The notes under the pieces: generated by a model
Told to the model about the DNA's origin: nothing
The model's database searches: none
Seen by the model: only the letters and a program-made list of their open reading frames with translations
Part shown: piece by piece, positions 40,135-40,149 of the stretch
Position numbering within the stretch: the first letter of the stretch is position 1
How the letters are laid out: each line of letters opens with the position of its first letter
Translations under genes and position numbers: made by a program
NCBI GenBank assembly: GCA_002493625.1
Contig: DKZK01000030.1
Span: 15,067 to 55,215 of the forward strand
Length of the DNA stretch: 40,149 bases
Source of the DNA: Lachnospiraceae bacterium UBA7076
Lineage (GTDB): Bacteria; Bacillota; Clostridia; Lachnospirales; Lachnospiraceae
Direction: 5' to 3'

Positions 40135-40149
40135 TTGACATTCAAAAAT

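Overview
The window looks like chromosomal DNA of a low-GC Firmicute of the class Clostridia, most probably a Lachnospiraceae member. This rests on AT-rich intergenic DNA with clear TTGACA/TATAAT promoters and AGGAGG-type ribosome sites, a leucine T-box leader, spore-associated genes (cotJABC, yyaC), a VanR/VanS-type two-component system and an IPMS of the long (about 556 aa) type. The genus cannot be fixed from sequence alone. No rRNA, tRNA, CRISPR array or intact insertion sequence was seen.

Layout. 1-3.3 kb: an unrecognised 113-aa protein, CvfB-like S1 protein, RidA and branched-chain aminotransferase IlvE, ending in a strong hairpin. 3.3-8.6 kb: a palindromic MITE-like repeat, then a LolD-type ABC ATPase, its FtsX-type permease and a membrane protein with a spermidine-synthase-like domain, apparently one operon. 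8.6-13.2 kb: a looser accessory stretch of small genes (DUF3892-like, P-loop kinase, DUF3592-like, small membrane protein, DUF362, Rpn-like nuclease) with two tiny gene remnants (ankyrin-like and response-regulator-like). 13.2-17.2 kb (minus strand): VanR-VanS-like regulators followed by two tandem VanY/LdcB-type carboxypeptidases whose terminators and 3' flanks are duplicated.

17.5-27.3 kb: a small membrane protein, then a complete chemosensory operon behind a consensus promoter: PAS histidine kinase, REC-HD-GYP-like protein, CheR, CheB, CheY-like, CheA, CheW and a membrane chemoreceptor. 27.4-28.7 kb (minus): cotJC, cotJB, cotJA. 28.9-31.2 kb: a flippase-like membrane protein, a histidine phosphatase and uracil-DNA glycosylase. 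31.3-33.4 kb: promoter, leucine T-box and leuA. 33.5-35.9 kb: another copy of the MITE-like repeat, a degenerate HD-GYP protein and a coiled-coil membrane protein. 35.9-40.1 kb: YyaC (minus), then a membrane-anchored LysM protein with a cytoplasmic MPN/JAB-like domain lacking metal ligands, a DUF5711-like protein and a CvpA-like protein.

Working together: IlvE and LeuA belong to branched-chain amino acid synthesis. The VanRS-VanY block probably senses envelope stress and trims peptidoglycan stems. The chemosensory operon joins a two-component kinase and a degenerate HD-GYP output to a CheA core. The final cluster is envelope-associated. The least explained parts are the pseudo-MPN/LysM protein, the REC-HD-GYP/kinase pair ahead of the che genes, and the three-copy palindromic repeat.
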